Part shown: one piece after another, positions 6,812 through 14,099 of the stretch
Layout: each line of letters begins with the position of its first letter
How positions within the stretch are numbered: position 1 is the stretch's first letter
Origin: Candidatus Sigynarchaeota archaeon
GTDB lineage: Archaea > Asgardarchaeota > Jordarchaeia > Jordarchaeales > Jordarchaeaceae
Assembly (NCBI GenBank): GCA_030587505.1
Contig: JAUQYY010000241.1
Location: forward strand, 1-15,133
DNA length: 15,133 nt
Reading direction: 5' to 3'
The notes under the pieces: generated by a model
Told to the model about the DNA's origin: nothing
The model's input: only the letters and a program-made list of their open reading frames with translations
Databases searched by the model: none
Made by a program: the position numbers and the translations under genes

Positions 6812-7804
6812 ATGTGCCCTGATCTGTATGGTAAGGATTTGATAACAACTCAGGAATGGAGCCTCGAGGAACTTGAATCCGTGTTAGACCTTGCTGTGGA
6901 GATGAAGAGGAGTCCTCTGAAATTCTCCTCCAAACTGCGGGGAAAGTCACTTGTCATGCTTTTCTTTAATCCTAGTACACGCACACGTCTATCATTCGAG
7001 ATAGGTATGACTCAACTTGGTGGACACGCGGTCTACATGGACGCAGGAAAGGCTTGGATCGGCAAGGGATCCGAGTCCATAAAGGACACGGCTTCAGTCA
7101 TGGCAAGGTATGCTAACGGAATTTCGATTCGCATATTTCCAAACATCACCGACTGGCAATACGGAAAGAGTAACGAAGTGGTACGTGAGTTCGCAAAGTG
7201 GGCGGATGTACCTGTGATTAACATGGAGTGTGACATGTTCCACCCCTGCCAGGCTCTTGCAGACATACTAACCATCCGGGAGAAAATGGGAAGGCTGAGC
7301 GGAAAGAAGTTCGTTCTGAGCTGGGTTTACCATCCGCGGCCCCTACCCGTCAGCGTTCCCAACTCCGCGCTCCTGATAGCGACACGCTTCGGACTTGATG
7401 TGACCCTACTGCACCCAGAGGGATTCGAGCTAGACGAACAGATCATGGAGTGGGCTAAAAGAAACTGTGAGGAGACCGGATGCACCCTAGAAACCTCGCA
7501 CAACATGAAAGAAGCGTACACGGACGCGGACATAGTGTACGTGAAGGCTTGGGGCTCCCTAAACTACTATGGAAAATTTGAAGAGGAAAAAAAGCTGAGA
7601 GTGAACTTTCGCGACTGGATTTGCAACGAGGAAATAATGGATCTTACGAATAAGGACTCAATTTTCATGCACTGCCTTCCAATGAGGAGAAACATCGAAG
7701 CCACCGATGGAGTAGTAGACGGCCCACACTCGGTGATTTACGATGAGGCGGAAAACAGGTTACACGTTCAGAAGGCTGTTCTCTCTCTCGTAATGGGTGA
7801 CTGA
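6812..7804 (+). CDS. argF: Transcarbamylase resembling knotted N-acyl-ornithine carbamoyltransferases
   Basis: A 330-residue aspartate/ornithine transcarbamylase-family protein. Carbamoyl-phosphate motifs are present: STRTR at 55-59 and HPCQ at 144-147. The rest follows N-acetylornithine transcarbamylase (AOTCase): the proline-rich loop WVYHPRPLPVSVPNS at 171-185 that forms the chain knot, VKAWGSL in place of the ornithine-binding SMG loop of true OTCases, HCLPMRRN at 287-294, and DEAENRLHVQKA near the C-terminus. Two specificity positions differ. The 80s loop is short, with Ser88 where Xanthomonas AOTCase has Glu92, and Glu296 replaces the carboxylated Lys302 (alignment from memory). GAGGT precedes the ATG. 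It converges on lysK. It probably makes citrulline from an alpha-N-blocked ornithine, perhaps LysW-ornithine; free ornithine or another amine remains possible. Confidence 0.85.
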   Translation: MCPDLYGKDLITTQEWSLEELESVLDLAVEMKRSPLKFSSKLRGKSLVMLFFNPSTRTRLSFEIGMTQLGGHAVYMDAGKAWIGKGSESIKDTASVMARYANGISIRIFPNITDWQYGKSNEVVREFAKWADVPVINMECDMFHPCQALADILTIREKMGRLSGKKFVLSWVYHPRPLPVSVPNSALLIATRFGLDVTLLHPEGFELDEQIMEWAKRNCEETGCTLETSHNMKEAYTDADIVYVKAWGSLNYYGKFEEEKKLRVNFRDWICNEEIMDLTNKDSIFMHCLPMRRNIEATDGVVDGPHSVIYDEAENRLHVQKAVLSLVMGD

Positions 7805-7943
7805 TTCCTGTGCCTAATCATTAAGAGAGTAACAAAAATAGTCAATATCTAAGTGCAAAGTGACACCGTTGAACAGCAAGCTTCCGCTACGGATTTGAGT
7901 GCACTAGTGATAGTGAAAGACCCGCGTGAGCTGATGGATTGTG

Positions 7944-9032
7944 TTAGAGGGTTTCCCCGCTGAAGATGTTTTCCATTGTTTTTTTTAAGATGTCTATTGA
8001 CTCCAGAAATTCTTTCTTATCGATGTGCTCGTCGCTGGTGTGTTCGAGTGCAGGGTCCCCCGGCCCGTAGCTCACGGTTGGAATGTTGAACCATCTGCCG
8101 ATAAGATTCATGAAGCAGGTTCCCGTTTTTCTGATGTAGTGCGGTTCTGTGTTTTTTACGCTTTTGATGGCTTCTGCTAATTTCCTTACAAGGGTGGAAT
8201 CTTTCTTGGCTCTGAATCCCTCTATTTGGCTGAGAACCTCATAGCTTATTTGAACCCCATTCATTTCCCTAAACTCGTTGAAGGTTTTTTCAACCATCCC
8301 GAGCAGCTTCGTGGACTTAATCATCGGAGGGAAGCGCACGTCGATAAACAGCTGGCAGTCACTCGGAACAACGTTGGGTGCGGCGCCCCCATTTATCTGG
8401 GTGAGGTTGGGAATGGTTGAAAAGAAGGGCGTCTTTTCATGGGTTTCGATTTTCTCTCTAAACCTTTCCCAGAGCTGGTATGCGAGCTCAATGGAGTTCT
8501 TATAAACCCAAGAACAGGCGACATGCCCTCCCTCAGTTTTCAGATTTATTTTGAAGAGCAGCCTTCCCTTGGACGCCAGGCATATTCTATCGGTTCTTGT
8601 CGGTTCTCCGAAAATAGCGTAGTCTGCTTCCAGCCCCCCCTCAAGCAGGGTCTGTATCCCCCTAAGGCTGGACTCCTCCTCCACAACCCCGGCGAAAATC
8701 AGTGTTCCTTCAACATCCATCTCTGGGAGAGAGGCGCCAGCGAGTATCATTGAGGCGACAGAGGCTTTCGCGTCAACAGCGCCACGTCCGTAGATCTTCC
8801 CATTCTCCTCTCTTACTGGAATCTCTCCGGGTACGGTGTCGATGTGGGACGAAAAAAGAAGTATGGGTTTTCCCTCACCTATCCTACCTAACACGTTTCC
8901 AGCCTCATCCTGCTCAACTTCATAACCCATACTTTTCATGCTCTCCATCAGGAAAACCGAGAGCCTGCGCTCACTTCCAGAAACGCTGGGAATTTCAAGC
9001 ATATCCAGAAAGTACTCTATCGGATCCATCAT
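7944..9032 (-). CDS. lysK: LysK-type hydrolase releasing the product from LysW
   Basis: An M20-family metallopeptidase of 362 residues that cleaves the bond between the C-terminal Glu of LysW and the finished amino acid, releasing ornithine (arginine branch) and/or lysine. Metal and catalytic residues are visible: SHIDTVPG with His63/Asp65, GRGAVDAK with Asp87, the VVEEESS segment with Glu119/Glu120, GEPTRTD with Glu143, and HTSDEHI with His331. The dimerisation domain lies between, at roughly residues 160-270. The ATG overlaps the lysZ stop (ATGA), so the two are translationally coupled. Last gene of the minus-strand arginine run. If the neighbouring transcarbamylase acts on LysW-bound ornithine, LysK would release citrulline instead. 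ArgE or DapE is the alternative label, but context favours LysK. Confidence 0.88.
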   Translation of the reverse strand: MMDPIEYFLDMLEIPSVSGSERRLSVFLMESMKSMGYEVEQDEAGNVLGRIGEGKPILLFSSHIDTVPGEIPVREENGKIYGRGAVDAKASVASMILAGASLPEMDVEGTLIFAGVVEEESSLRGIQTLLEGGLEADYAIFGEPTRTDRICLASKGRLLFKINLKTEGGHVACSWVYKNSIELAYQLWERFREKIETHEKTPFFSTIPNLTQINGGAAPNVVPSDCQLFIDVRFPPMIKSTKLLGMVEKTFNEFREMNGVQISYEVLSQIEGFRAKKDSTLVRKLAEAIKSVKNTEPHYIRKTGTCFMNLIGRWFNIPTVSYGPGDPALEHTSDEHIDKKEFLESIDILKKTMENIFSGETL

Positions 9033-9826
9033 TCTATCACTGTCCCCGTTTTTAGTGTAAGCGCCGAGGATATCGGGTTCTTTTCAAGACCCGAGCAAAT
9101 AACCACGGGTTTTACTCCAAGGTTTAGTGCCTCGAGGGCGGCGAATATTTTCTTCCTCATCCCTCCCCCCACTTTTTTTAGAATTTTTTCGGCTTCCTGC
9201 CTGTCGAGGCTCTGGATGACTTTCCCGTCAATTATTACTCCCTGAACGTCTGTGAGTGAGATAAAGATGTTCGCTTTTACCGCCTTTGCCACATGGACGG
9301 CGGCTCTGTCCCCGTCTAGATTTACCGGCTCATTCTCGTAGCTGATTCCAATGGGTGCCACCACTGGAACATACCCGTTTTCGAGAATTAGGTTGAGAAG
9401 TCTCCCATCCACCTCCTCAATTTTCCCGCTGTAGTCCCCTCTTATCACTCTTTTTCTTCCATTCTCAACAGCGACTATCTTATCCTTCCTCTTGGCGATT
9501 AGTGTTTTCCCATCTAAACCCGTTAGTCCAACGGTGGGGATTCCGTTTTTCCAAAGCGTGGCGACGATTTTCTTGTTAACTCTCCCCGCCATAGCCATAA
9601 TGGAGATGTCCCTGGTTTCCTTGTCCGTGAATCTGCTCTTAAATCCACTGGGAGACGTCACATACACCGGCTTCTTACCCAGCCTTTTAGCAATCTCGTT
9701 GATCTGCGGTCCTCCTCCATGAACAATAACAATTCTGTGCTCCTTGCTCAGGTTAGCTATGTCTTCTATCAGATTCTCTATACCCTTATCCACCATGGCT
9801 CCGCCAATCTTCATAGTAATAATCAA
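9029..9826 (-). CDS. lysZ: LysZ, LysW-aminoadipate/glutamate kinase
   Basis: An amino acid kinase of the ArgB/LysZ family, 265 residues. It phosphorylates the side-chain carboxyl of the glutamate or aminoadipate held on LysW. Visible motifs: MKIGGAMVDKG at the N-terminus (phosphate-binding Lys and Gly-Gly), VHGGGPQINE at 35-44, GLTGLDG, PVNLDGDRAA, LTDVQGV and VGGGMRKKI towards the C-terminus. The start is TTG at 9826, with GGGGGT about 5 bp upstream. An ATG at 9814 is the alternative but would sit far from the ribosome-binding site and trim the first strand. 102 bp separate it from lysX/argX, while it overlaps lysK by 4 bp. LysZ versus ArgB is decided by the adjacent lysW and lysX. Confidence 0.9.
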   Translation of the reverse strand: MIITMKIGGAMVDKGIENLIEDIANLSKEHRIVIVHGGGPQINEIAKRLGKKPVYVTSPSGFKSRFTDKETRDISIMAMAGRVNKKIVATLWKNGIPTVGLTGLDGKTLIAKRKDKIVAVENGRKRVIRGDYSGKIEEVDGRLLNLILENGYVPVVAPIGISYENEPVNLDGDRAAVHVAKAVKANIFISLTDVQGVIIDGKVIQSLDRQEAEKILKKVGGGMRKKIFAALEALNLGVKPVVICSGLEKNPISSALTLKTGTVIE

Positions 9827-9928
9827 CTTAACCCCCTTCTAATCTCGTGGTTTCCAATGATTATTGAAACAGGCTCACCCTCTTTCGGTCTGCAGGATCA
9901 CATCATTCATTCCAGCGGGATCAGCTTT

Positions 9929-10771
9929 CTATCCGCATGTTTTTAGATACTCTACAATCTTCTCGGCGATGTTGACACCGGTGGCTAGTACAATGTGTCT
10001 GAATCCCGGTGCATGGTTAACCTCGTTTACGAGAAGCTGATCCTCCTTCTCGAAAAAGTCGACACCCACGATTTCGCCTTTAGTTGCGGCGGCTGCCTTT
10101 AGGGCTAAATCCTCCATTTCGGGTGTAATTTCACACGGGTCCGCTTTGGCTCCGATGGTTGCGTTGCTTCTCCAGTCGCCCGGAATCAGGTAGCGGTACA
10201 TCGCAGCGACAGCCGATTCCCCCACTACAAAAACTCTTATGTCCCTTCCACTGTTGATGAACTCCTGTAGGTAGTAAACCTTGTGGAGGAACGAGCCCAG
10301 AACCTCTCTCGATTCTAGTATAGCCTTCGCCGATTGCTCATCCTTTAGAATAGCAACTAGTCTTCCCCAGCTTCCGATTAGCGGTTTGAGAATAGCAGGG
10401 TACCCCAGCTCTTCGAGGGCTTTGAGTGCTGATTCAAAAGAAAAAGTAACGTAAGTTGTGGGAGTAGATATTCCAAACCTGTTCAGTGCGACCGAGGTTT
10501 TTAGCTTGTTCCCACAGATTTCTTGGCACTCTGCGGAGTTTATGACTCTGAAACCCTGGGACTCAAGAATTGTTGTGGAGTAGAGTCCCTTGGTGTAACT
10601 CAAACATCTCTGAAGAAAGAGGTCGATCTCTGAAAATTCCTCTCCGTCCTGTATTTTCAGAAGCATCTTTCTACTGTCATAGGGGTGTATTTCTATTCCC
10701 TGCTTTTTCGCCTCTTCGATGATTGCCTTTTCTTCCCATGATATCTGATTGTAAATAAGCCCAATATTCAT
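9929..10771 (-). CDS. lysX: LysX/ArgX, ATP-grasp ligase charging LysW
   Basis: An ATP-grasp ligase that joins the alpha-amino group of glutamate (ArgX) or 2-aminoadipate (LysX) to the C-terminal Glu of LysW. Visible in order: the N-terminal domain ending in INSAECQEICGNK, ILKPLIGSWGR (nucleotide-binding loop), YLQEFI, GRDIRVFVVG, and the metal-binding VGVDFF...LVNEVN near the C-terminus, followed by HAPGFRH, the region governing substrate choice. Context (argG, argH, transcarbamylase) favours a role in arginine, but dual use cannot be excluded. A GTG at 10783 is also in frame; I prefer the ATG at 10771 because GGTGAG lies 9 bp before it. Length 280 residues, normal. It lies downstream of lysW with the duplicated lysW fragment between. 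Confidence 0.88.
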   Translation of the reverse strand: MNIGLIYNQISWEEKAIIEEAKKQGIEIHPYDSRKMLLKIQDGEEFSEIDLFLQRCLSYTKGLYSTTILESQGFRVINSAECQEICGNKLKTSVALNRFGISTPTTYVTFSFESALKALEELGYPAILKPLIGSWGRLVAILKDEQSAKAILESREVLGSFLHKVYYLQEFINSGRDIRVFVVGESAVAAMYRYLIPGDWRSNATIGAKADPCEITPEMEDLALKAAAATKGEIVGVDFFEKEDQLLVNEVNHAPGFRHIVLATGVNIAEKIVEYLKTCG

Positions 10772-10849
10772 CGATTCACTCACCTACGCCTTCGCCCTCT
10801 AGCCACCAGCTTCCATCTTTGAGCCGCCGCTGTTTCCTAAGACTGTTAG

Positions 10850-10882
10850 ATTGCGCAGTCGGGGCACTCAACTATCTCTCCG
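10850..10882 (-). pseudogene. Duplicated lysW zinc-knuckle fragment
   Basis: This 33-bp stretch is an exact copy of 10982-11014 inside lysW. It lies in the lysW reading frame, six codons after its TGA stop, and reads GEIVECPDCAI, then a TAA. Flanking codons resemble lysW only faintly, and no start codon precedes it in frame. It is best read as the remnant of a tandem duplication of lysW. Because the copies are identical even at silent positions, the event was recent or the sequence is maintained. Confidence 0.7.
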
Positions 10883-10899
10883 TCACAGCACTTGCTTGT

Positions 10900-11073
10900 T
10901 CACTCTCCCCAGTCTTCTTCCTCTAGTTGCGCTACTTCGAAGACGACGCTTCCATTGTTTTTCTCAATCACTTCCAGTTGAATTGCGCAGTCGGGGCACT
11001 CAACTATCTCTCCGATCATAACATCATCCTCTATATCGAATTCAAAGAAGCATTCTGGACATTTGCCTTTCAT
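10900..11073 (-). CDS. lysW: LysW, amino-group carrier protein
   Basis: A 57-residue acidic protein on which glutamate and/or aminoadipate derivatives are carried through arginine/lysine synthesis. Its C-terminal Glu is the attachment point; the alpha-amino group is protected by an isopeptide-type bond. The sequence shows CPEC (Cys5, Cys8) and CPDC (Cys26, Cys29), the zinc knuckle, and ends in EDWGE, the hallmark of the family. The tail before it is rich in glutamate (QLEEEDWGE). The ATG is preceded by GGAGG with a spacer of about 8 bp. It lies between argH and lysX/argX. The stop is followed in frame by a duplicated piece of its own zinc-knuckle region. A plus-strand open frame over the same bases is only a shadow. 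Identification is secure. Confidence 0.95.
   Translation of the reverse strand: MKGKCPECFFEFDIEDDVMIGEIVECPDCAIQLEVIEKNNGSVVFEVAQLEEEDWGE
10982..11014. repeat. 33-bp direct repeat, copy within lysW
   Basis: Exact partner of 10850-10882 in the same orientation, 132 bp apart (44 codons). It encodes GEIVECPDCAI, residues 21-31 of LysW. Recombination between the copies would delete the lysW C-terminus, including the essential terminal Glu. Confidence 0.9.
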
Positions 11074-11135
11074 TGCTGTAACCTCCGCCGTTCGTTAAAT
11101 AATTGTAAAGTGGATGTTGCAGAAAAAAGAGGAAT

Positions 11136-11148
11136 AGTATAAAAACAT
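11136..11148 (-). promoter_or_regulatory. Probable internal promoter for lysW onward
   Basis: On the minus strand TTTTTATACT lies about 65-75 bp upstream of the lysW ATG, in the 126-bp gap after argH, and predicts a leader of about 40 bases. The gap also holds T-rich tracts (near 11122-11128 and 11155-11160) that could end argG-argH transcripts. So lysW-lysX-lysZ-lysK may be a separate unit. Confidence 0.4.
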
Positions 11149-11199
11149 AGTGTGTTAAAAATAACTTGTACTCAGATGAGTAGTTCCGAACAGAACACT

Positions 11200-12693
11200 T
11201 CACTTGATAAACTTTTGAACAAGAACCTCGAGCTGCTTGTAGGCGGATTCGATTTTTTCAACCCTTCCCGCAAGTTGCTCGTTCTTTGAATTCAGGGTTT
11301 CTCTCCTGGCTGTCAGCATTCTTCTTACCTCGGCGGGGGCGGGGCCTCCTATGTGGCTTCTTCTCTCTATGGTTGCTCTGGGGTCTAAAGCCTTTTCAAT
11401 TGTCTCCGCGCTTAACGTGATTTCTTTTCCAGTTTCCCTCTTAACTAAGGAAACCAGTAGGTCCGGGTCCACCCTTTCACCCTGTTTAAAGGTTTGTTTG
11501 ACATACATTCCTACAATTCTGTGAGCCGAGCGGAATGGTATCCGCGCTTCTCTGATTAGCAAATCCACAAGCTCAGTGGCCGTCGAATAGCTGTCTAAGA
11601 TCATGCTCAGCATCCTGTCGCTGTTAAACCTGATCGTGCTCAGCATTCCGGGAATAATTCGGAGGACGGATCTAACCGTATCCAAACCGTAAAAAACGGG
11701 CTGTTTAATCTCCTGCTGGTCCCTGTTGTATCCTGAGGGGAGCCCCTTGAGAACGGTGAGAACCTGTATTAAGTAGCCGTAAACTCTGCCCGCCCGGCCC
11801 CTGATGAGCTCAGCCACGTCAGGATTCTTTTTCTGGGGCATCAGGCTACTACCCGTTGTGTACGCCTCGTCCAGCTCTATTACGCCGAACTCTTTCGTGG
11901 ACCACCAAATTATTTCTTCGGCCAGTCTACTGAGAAGCGTCATTAGGAGGCATAGGACAAAAATTATCTCGGATTCGATCTCCCCCCTAGAGGATATAGC
12001 GTCCATGGTGTTTTCTTGAACGGCGTCAAAGCCAAGCAGGCTCGCCGTTAATCTTCTGTCTATGGGCCAGCTAACGCCACTGATCGCCCCTGAGCCTAGT
12101 GGACACTGGTTAACCCTCGCGTATACCTCATCCAGTCTGTCCACAATTCTGAGAAGCTGGTCAACATAGGATAAGCACCAGTGTGCAGCGGTGGTTGGCT
12201 GCGCCTGGCGTGTATGGGTGTATCCAAGCATCAGAGTCTCCAGATTCTTCTCACCCATCTCGATAAATGTTAAAATCAGATTAAGAACCAGTTCCTCAAC
12301 CTCGTTGACTTGGTCTCTGAGATACATTCGCGTATCCACTAACACCTGATCGTTCCTCGAACGCGCCAGGTGCATCATCCCCCCATATTCCTCGCCGATC
12401 TCGTCGATAACGGTTTTCTCAACGTTCATGTGCACGTCCTCTAGCTCCGGTCTGAGTTGGAACTCGCCGTCTTCGATTCGCTTTTTTATATTCCACAGGG
12501 ACGCTAGAATTCTCCTAAGGGTTTCCTCGCTGATAGCGCCAATCTTGTATAACATGTAGTCGTGTGCGATTGTTCCGATCACGTCGTAGAGGGCTAGTCT
12601 CTCGTCTAGCTTCACGTCCTCCCCTGCAGTGAACTCCTCCACTTCTATCCTGGTTTTTCCGTTGAACCCGCCTCCCCAAAGCTTGTCGCTCAT
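11200..12693 (-). CDS. argH: Argininosuccinate lyase
   Basis: Splits argininosuccinate into arginine and fumarate, the last step of arginine synthesis. The 497-residue protein belongs to the fumarase/aspartase superfamily. Visible: the N-terminal KLWGGGF, the HMNVEKTVIDEIGE and HLARSRNDQV segments, YTHTRQAQPTT (catalytic His region), and the signature GSSLMPQKKNPD with the mobile-loop serine. It is a little longer than the usual 460-480 residues, mainly through a charged helical C-terminus. ATG start with GGAAGG about 8 bp upstream. It lies 34 bp after argG on the same strand and is almost certainly cotranscribed. A 126-bp gap separates it from lysW. Identification is secure. Confidence 0.96.
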   Translation of the reverse strand: MSDKLWGGGFNGKTRIEVEEFTAGEDVKLDERLALYDVIGTIAHDYMLYKIGAISEETLRRILASLWNIKKRIEDGEFQLRPELEDVHMNVEKTVIDEIGEEYGGMMHLARSRNDQVLVDTRMYLRDQVNEVEELVLNLILTFIEMGEKNLETLMLGYTHTRQAQPTTAAHWCLSYVDQLLRIVDRLDEVYARVNQCPLGSGAISGVSWPIDRRLTASLLGFDAVQENTMDAISSRGEIESEIIFVLCLLMTLLSRLAEEIIWWSTKEFGVIELDEAYTTGSSLMPQKKNPDVAELIRGRAGRVYGYLIQVLTVLKGLPSGYNRDQQEIKQPVFYGLDTVRSVLRIIPGMLSTIRFNSDRMLSMILDSYSTATELVDLLIREARIPFRSAHRIVGMYVKQTFKQGERVDPDLLVSLVKRETGKEITLSAETIEKALDPRATIERRSHIGGPAPAEVRRMLTARRETLNSKNEQLAGRVEKIESAYKQLEVLVQKFIK

Positions 12694-12727
12694 TAGATTT
12701 TTCCTTCCCTTCTCTCAACTTGTACCT

Positions 12728-14005
12728 TCATTTGGATTTCACTGCTTTAACGCTGCTGTAAGACTTTTGGGCTTCTGGTTTGAGCACTTGGGCCATCCTG
12801 GACTGTAGCCCCCACAGTTCGATGAAGCCGAAGGAGGCCAACTGGTTGAAGGTGGATCTCCTATCGTATGTTGCAAGGTTCTCATCGTAGAGGGCGTATT
12901 CGGAGCTGCGCCCCACCACAGTGGCGTTTCCCTTGTAAAGCTTGACTCTGACGACTCCCGTAACCTTCTTGTTTATCTTGTCAATGAACGCCTCCAGGTC
13001 CTCACGGAGGGGTTCAACCCAGAGACCCGCGTAAACCAGGTTTGTCCACTGCTGGTCAACCAACTTTTTGAAAGTGTTTTCATGCCTCGTGCACACGAAC
13101 TTCTCTAGGTCCTTGTGCGCTTTCAGAAGGATGGTTGCGGCGGGGCACTCATAAACCTCTCTTGACTTTAGACCGACGATTCTGTCCTCCGTGTGGTCGA
13201 TTCTTCCAACCCCGTGGATGCATCCCAGCTCGTGAATCTTCATAATCAGGTCAACACAGTCCATTCGGCCCCCGTCGACAGAAACCGGTACCCCCTCTTC
13301 GAAGCCTATCTCGACATAGCTGGGACTGTCTGGGGCCTCCTCGGGCGGAGTTGTCCAGAGGTACGCGTCGCTGGGTGGCTCCACCTCCGGGTGCTCCAGA
13401 ACTCCGCACTCGATACTTCTACCCCACAGGTTCTCATCAATGCTGTAGGGCGAATTCACAGTAACCGGGATGGGAATACCGTGCTCCTGAGCATAAGCAA
13501 TCTCATCCTCACGATTCATACCCCACTCAACGACTGGGGCGATTATCTTCATATCCGGTGCAAGGGCGTTAATGGTAATAGCAAAACGCACCTGATCGTT
13601 TCCCTTTCCTGTGCATCCGTGGGCGATTGCGTCTGCGTCTTCCCTCTGCGCGATCTCTACTCCCCACTTGGCGATGAGGGGTCTCGAAAGGGAGGAGCTT
13701 ACGGGGTAGGCGTCTTGGTAGAGTGCGTTTGCCTTAATGGCTTTGAAGACGTATTCCTTGACGAATTCTTCCCTAGCGTCGATTGTGTAGTGCTTTTTGA
13801 CGCCAAGCTTCTTAGCCTTCTTCTCTATCTCGCTGAAATCTTTTGACTGTCCCACGTTGAGGGTTAGCGTAATAACCTCCGTGTCATAGTTTTCCTGCAG
13901 CCATTTGAGCATACAGGAGGTGTCTAGGCCTCCCGAGTAGAGTAACACGCAGAGATTCACTTCCTCGGGACTAGCATTGAAAGTAGCTATCTTCTCCTTT
14001 AGCAA
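12728..14005 (-). CDS. argG: Argininosuccinate synthase
   Basis: Condenses citrulline and aspartate to argininosuccinate with ATP. 425 residues, slightly longer than the usual 400 or so, owing to short extensions at both ends. Visible: the PP-loop LLYSGGLDTS near residue 22, AHGCTGKGNDQVRF (citrulline/aspartate region), SPYSIDENLWGRSIE, and GRIDHTEDRIVGLKSREVYE. The start is TTG at 14005, with GGAGG seven bases upstream. An ATG at 14010 is out of frame and reads only three codons (ATG GAT TGC TAA), its stop overlapping the TTG region. First gene of the arginine run; a TATA-like GAAATTAAAAT lies near 14054-14064. A long open frame on the opposite strand is a shadow. Identification is secure. 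Confidence 0.96.
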   Translation of the reverse strand: MLKEKIATFNASPEEVNLCVLLYSGGLDTSCMLKWLQENYDTEVITLTLNVGQSKDFSEIEKKAKKLGVKKHYTIDAREEFVKEYVFKAIKANALYQDAYPVSSSLSRPLIAKWGVEIAQREDADAIAHGCTGKGNDQVRFAITINALAPDMKIIAPVVEWGMNREDEIAYAQEHGIPIPVTVNSPYSIDENLWGRSIECGVLEHPEVEPPSDAYLWTTPPEEAPDSPSYVEIGFEEGVPVSVDGGRMDCVDLIMKIHELGCIHGVGRIDHTEDRIVGLKSREVYECPAATILLKAHKDLEKFVCTRHENTFKKLVDQQWTNLVYAGLWVEPLREDLEAFIDKINKKVTGVVRVKLYKGNATVVGRSSEYALYDENLATYDRRSTFNQLASFGFIELWGLQSRMAQVLKPEAQKSYSSVKAVKSK

Positions 14006-14053
14006 TCCATAACCTCCAAAGAATCCAAGGATGAATGGGCAAAAGTATTGTGG

Positions 14054-14064
14054 ATTTTAATTTC
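14054..14064 (-). promoter_or_regulatory. argG: Probable argG promoter
   Basis: On the minus strand GAAATTAAAAT lies about 50-60 bp upstream of the TTG at 14005 and predicts a leader of about 25 bases that carries the GGAGG site. Inference from composition and spacing. Confidence 0.4.
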
Positions 14065-14099
14065 AATCTAACGTAATACCCAAAACAATTTTCATCGCA

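Noticed and set aside
7805..7943. Hidden small gene between the transcarbamylase and lysK
   Set aside because: Frames in this 139-bp convergent gap are short, without ribosome-binding sites, and resemble nothing known; no clear terminator hairpin is visible either.
8226..9055. Several plus-strand open frames opposite lysK
   Set aside because: All are antisense to a gene with complete M20 motifs, and none has a ribosome-binding site or recognisable content.
10784..10899. Second functional lysW gene
   Set aside because: Only eleven codons match; there is no in-frame start codon, no second CPEC pair and no EDWGE end.
10850..10902. TGA read-through (selenocysteine-like) to give an extended LysW with a second knuckle
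   Set aside because: The EDWGE end directly before the TGA is the functional C-terminus; extending past it would destroy the attachment site. A duplication remnant explains the in-frame match better.
10927..11142. A 71-codon plus-strand open frame over the lysW region
   Set aside because: The minus strand encodes a textbook LysW with both zinc-knuckle pairs and the EDWGE tail, so the plus frame is a shadow.
13193..13846. A 217-codon open frame on the plus strand
   Set aside because: It lies wholly antisense to argG, whose motifs are intact. The product has no recognisable features and no ribosome-binding site; it is a by-product of argG codon use.
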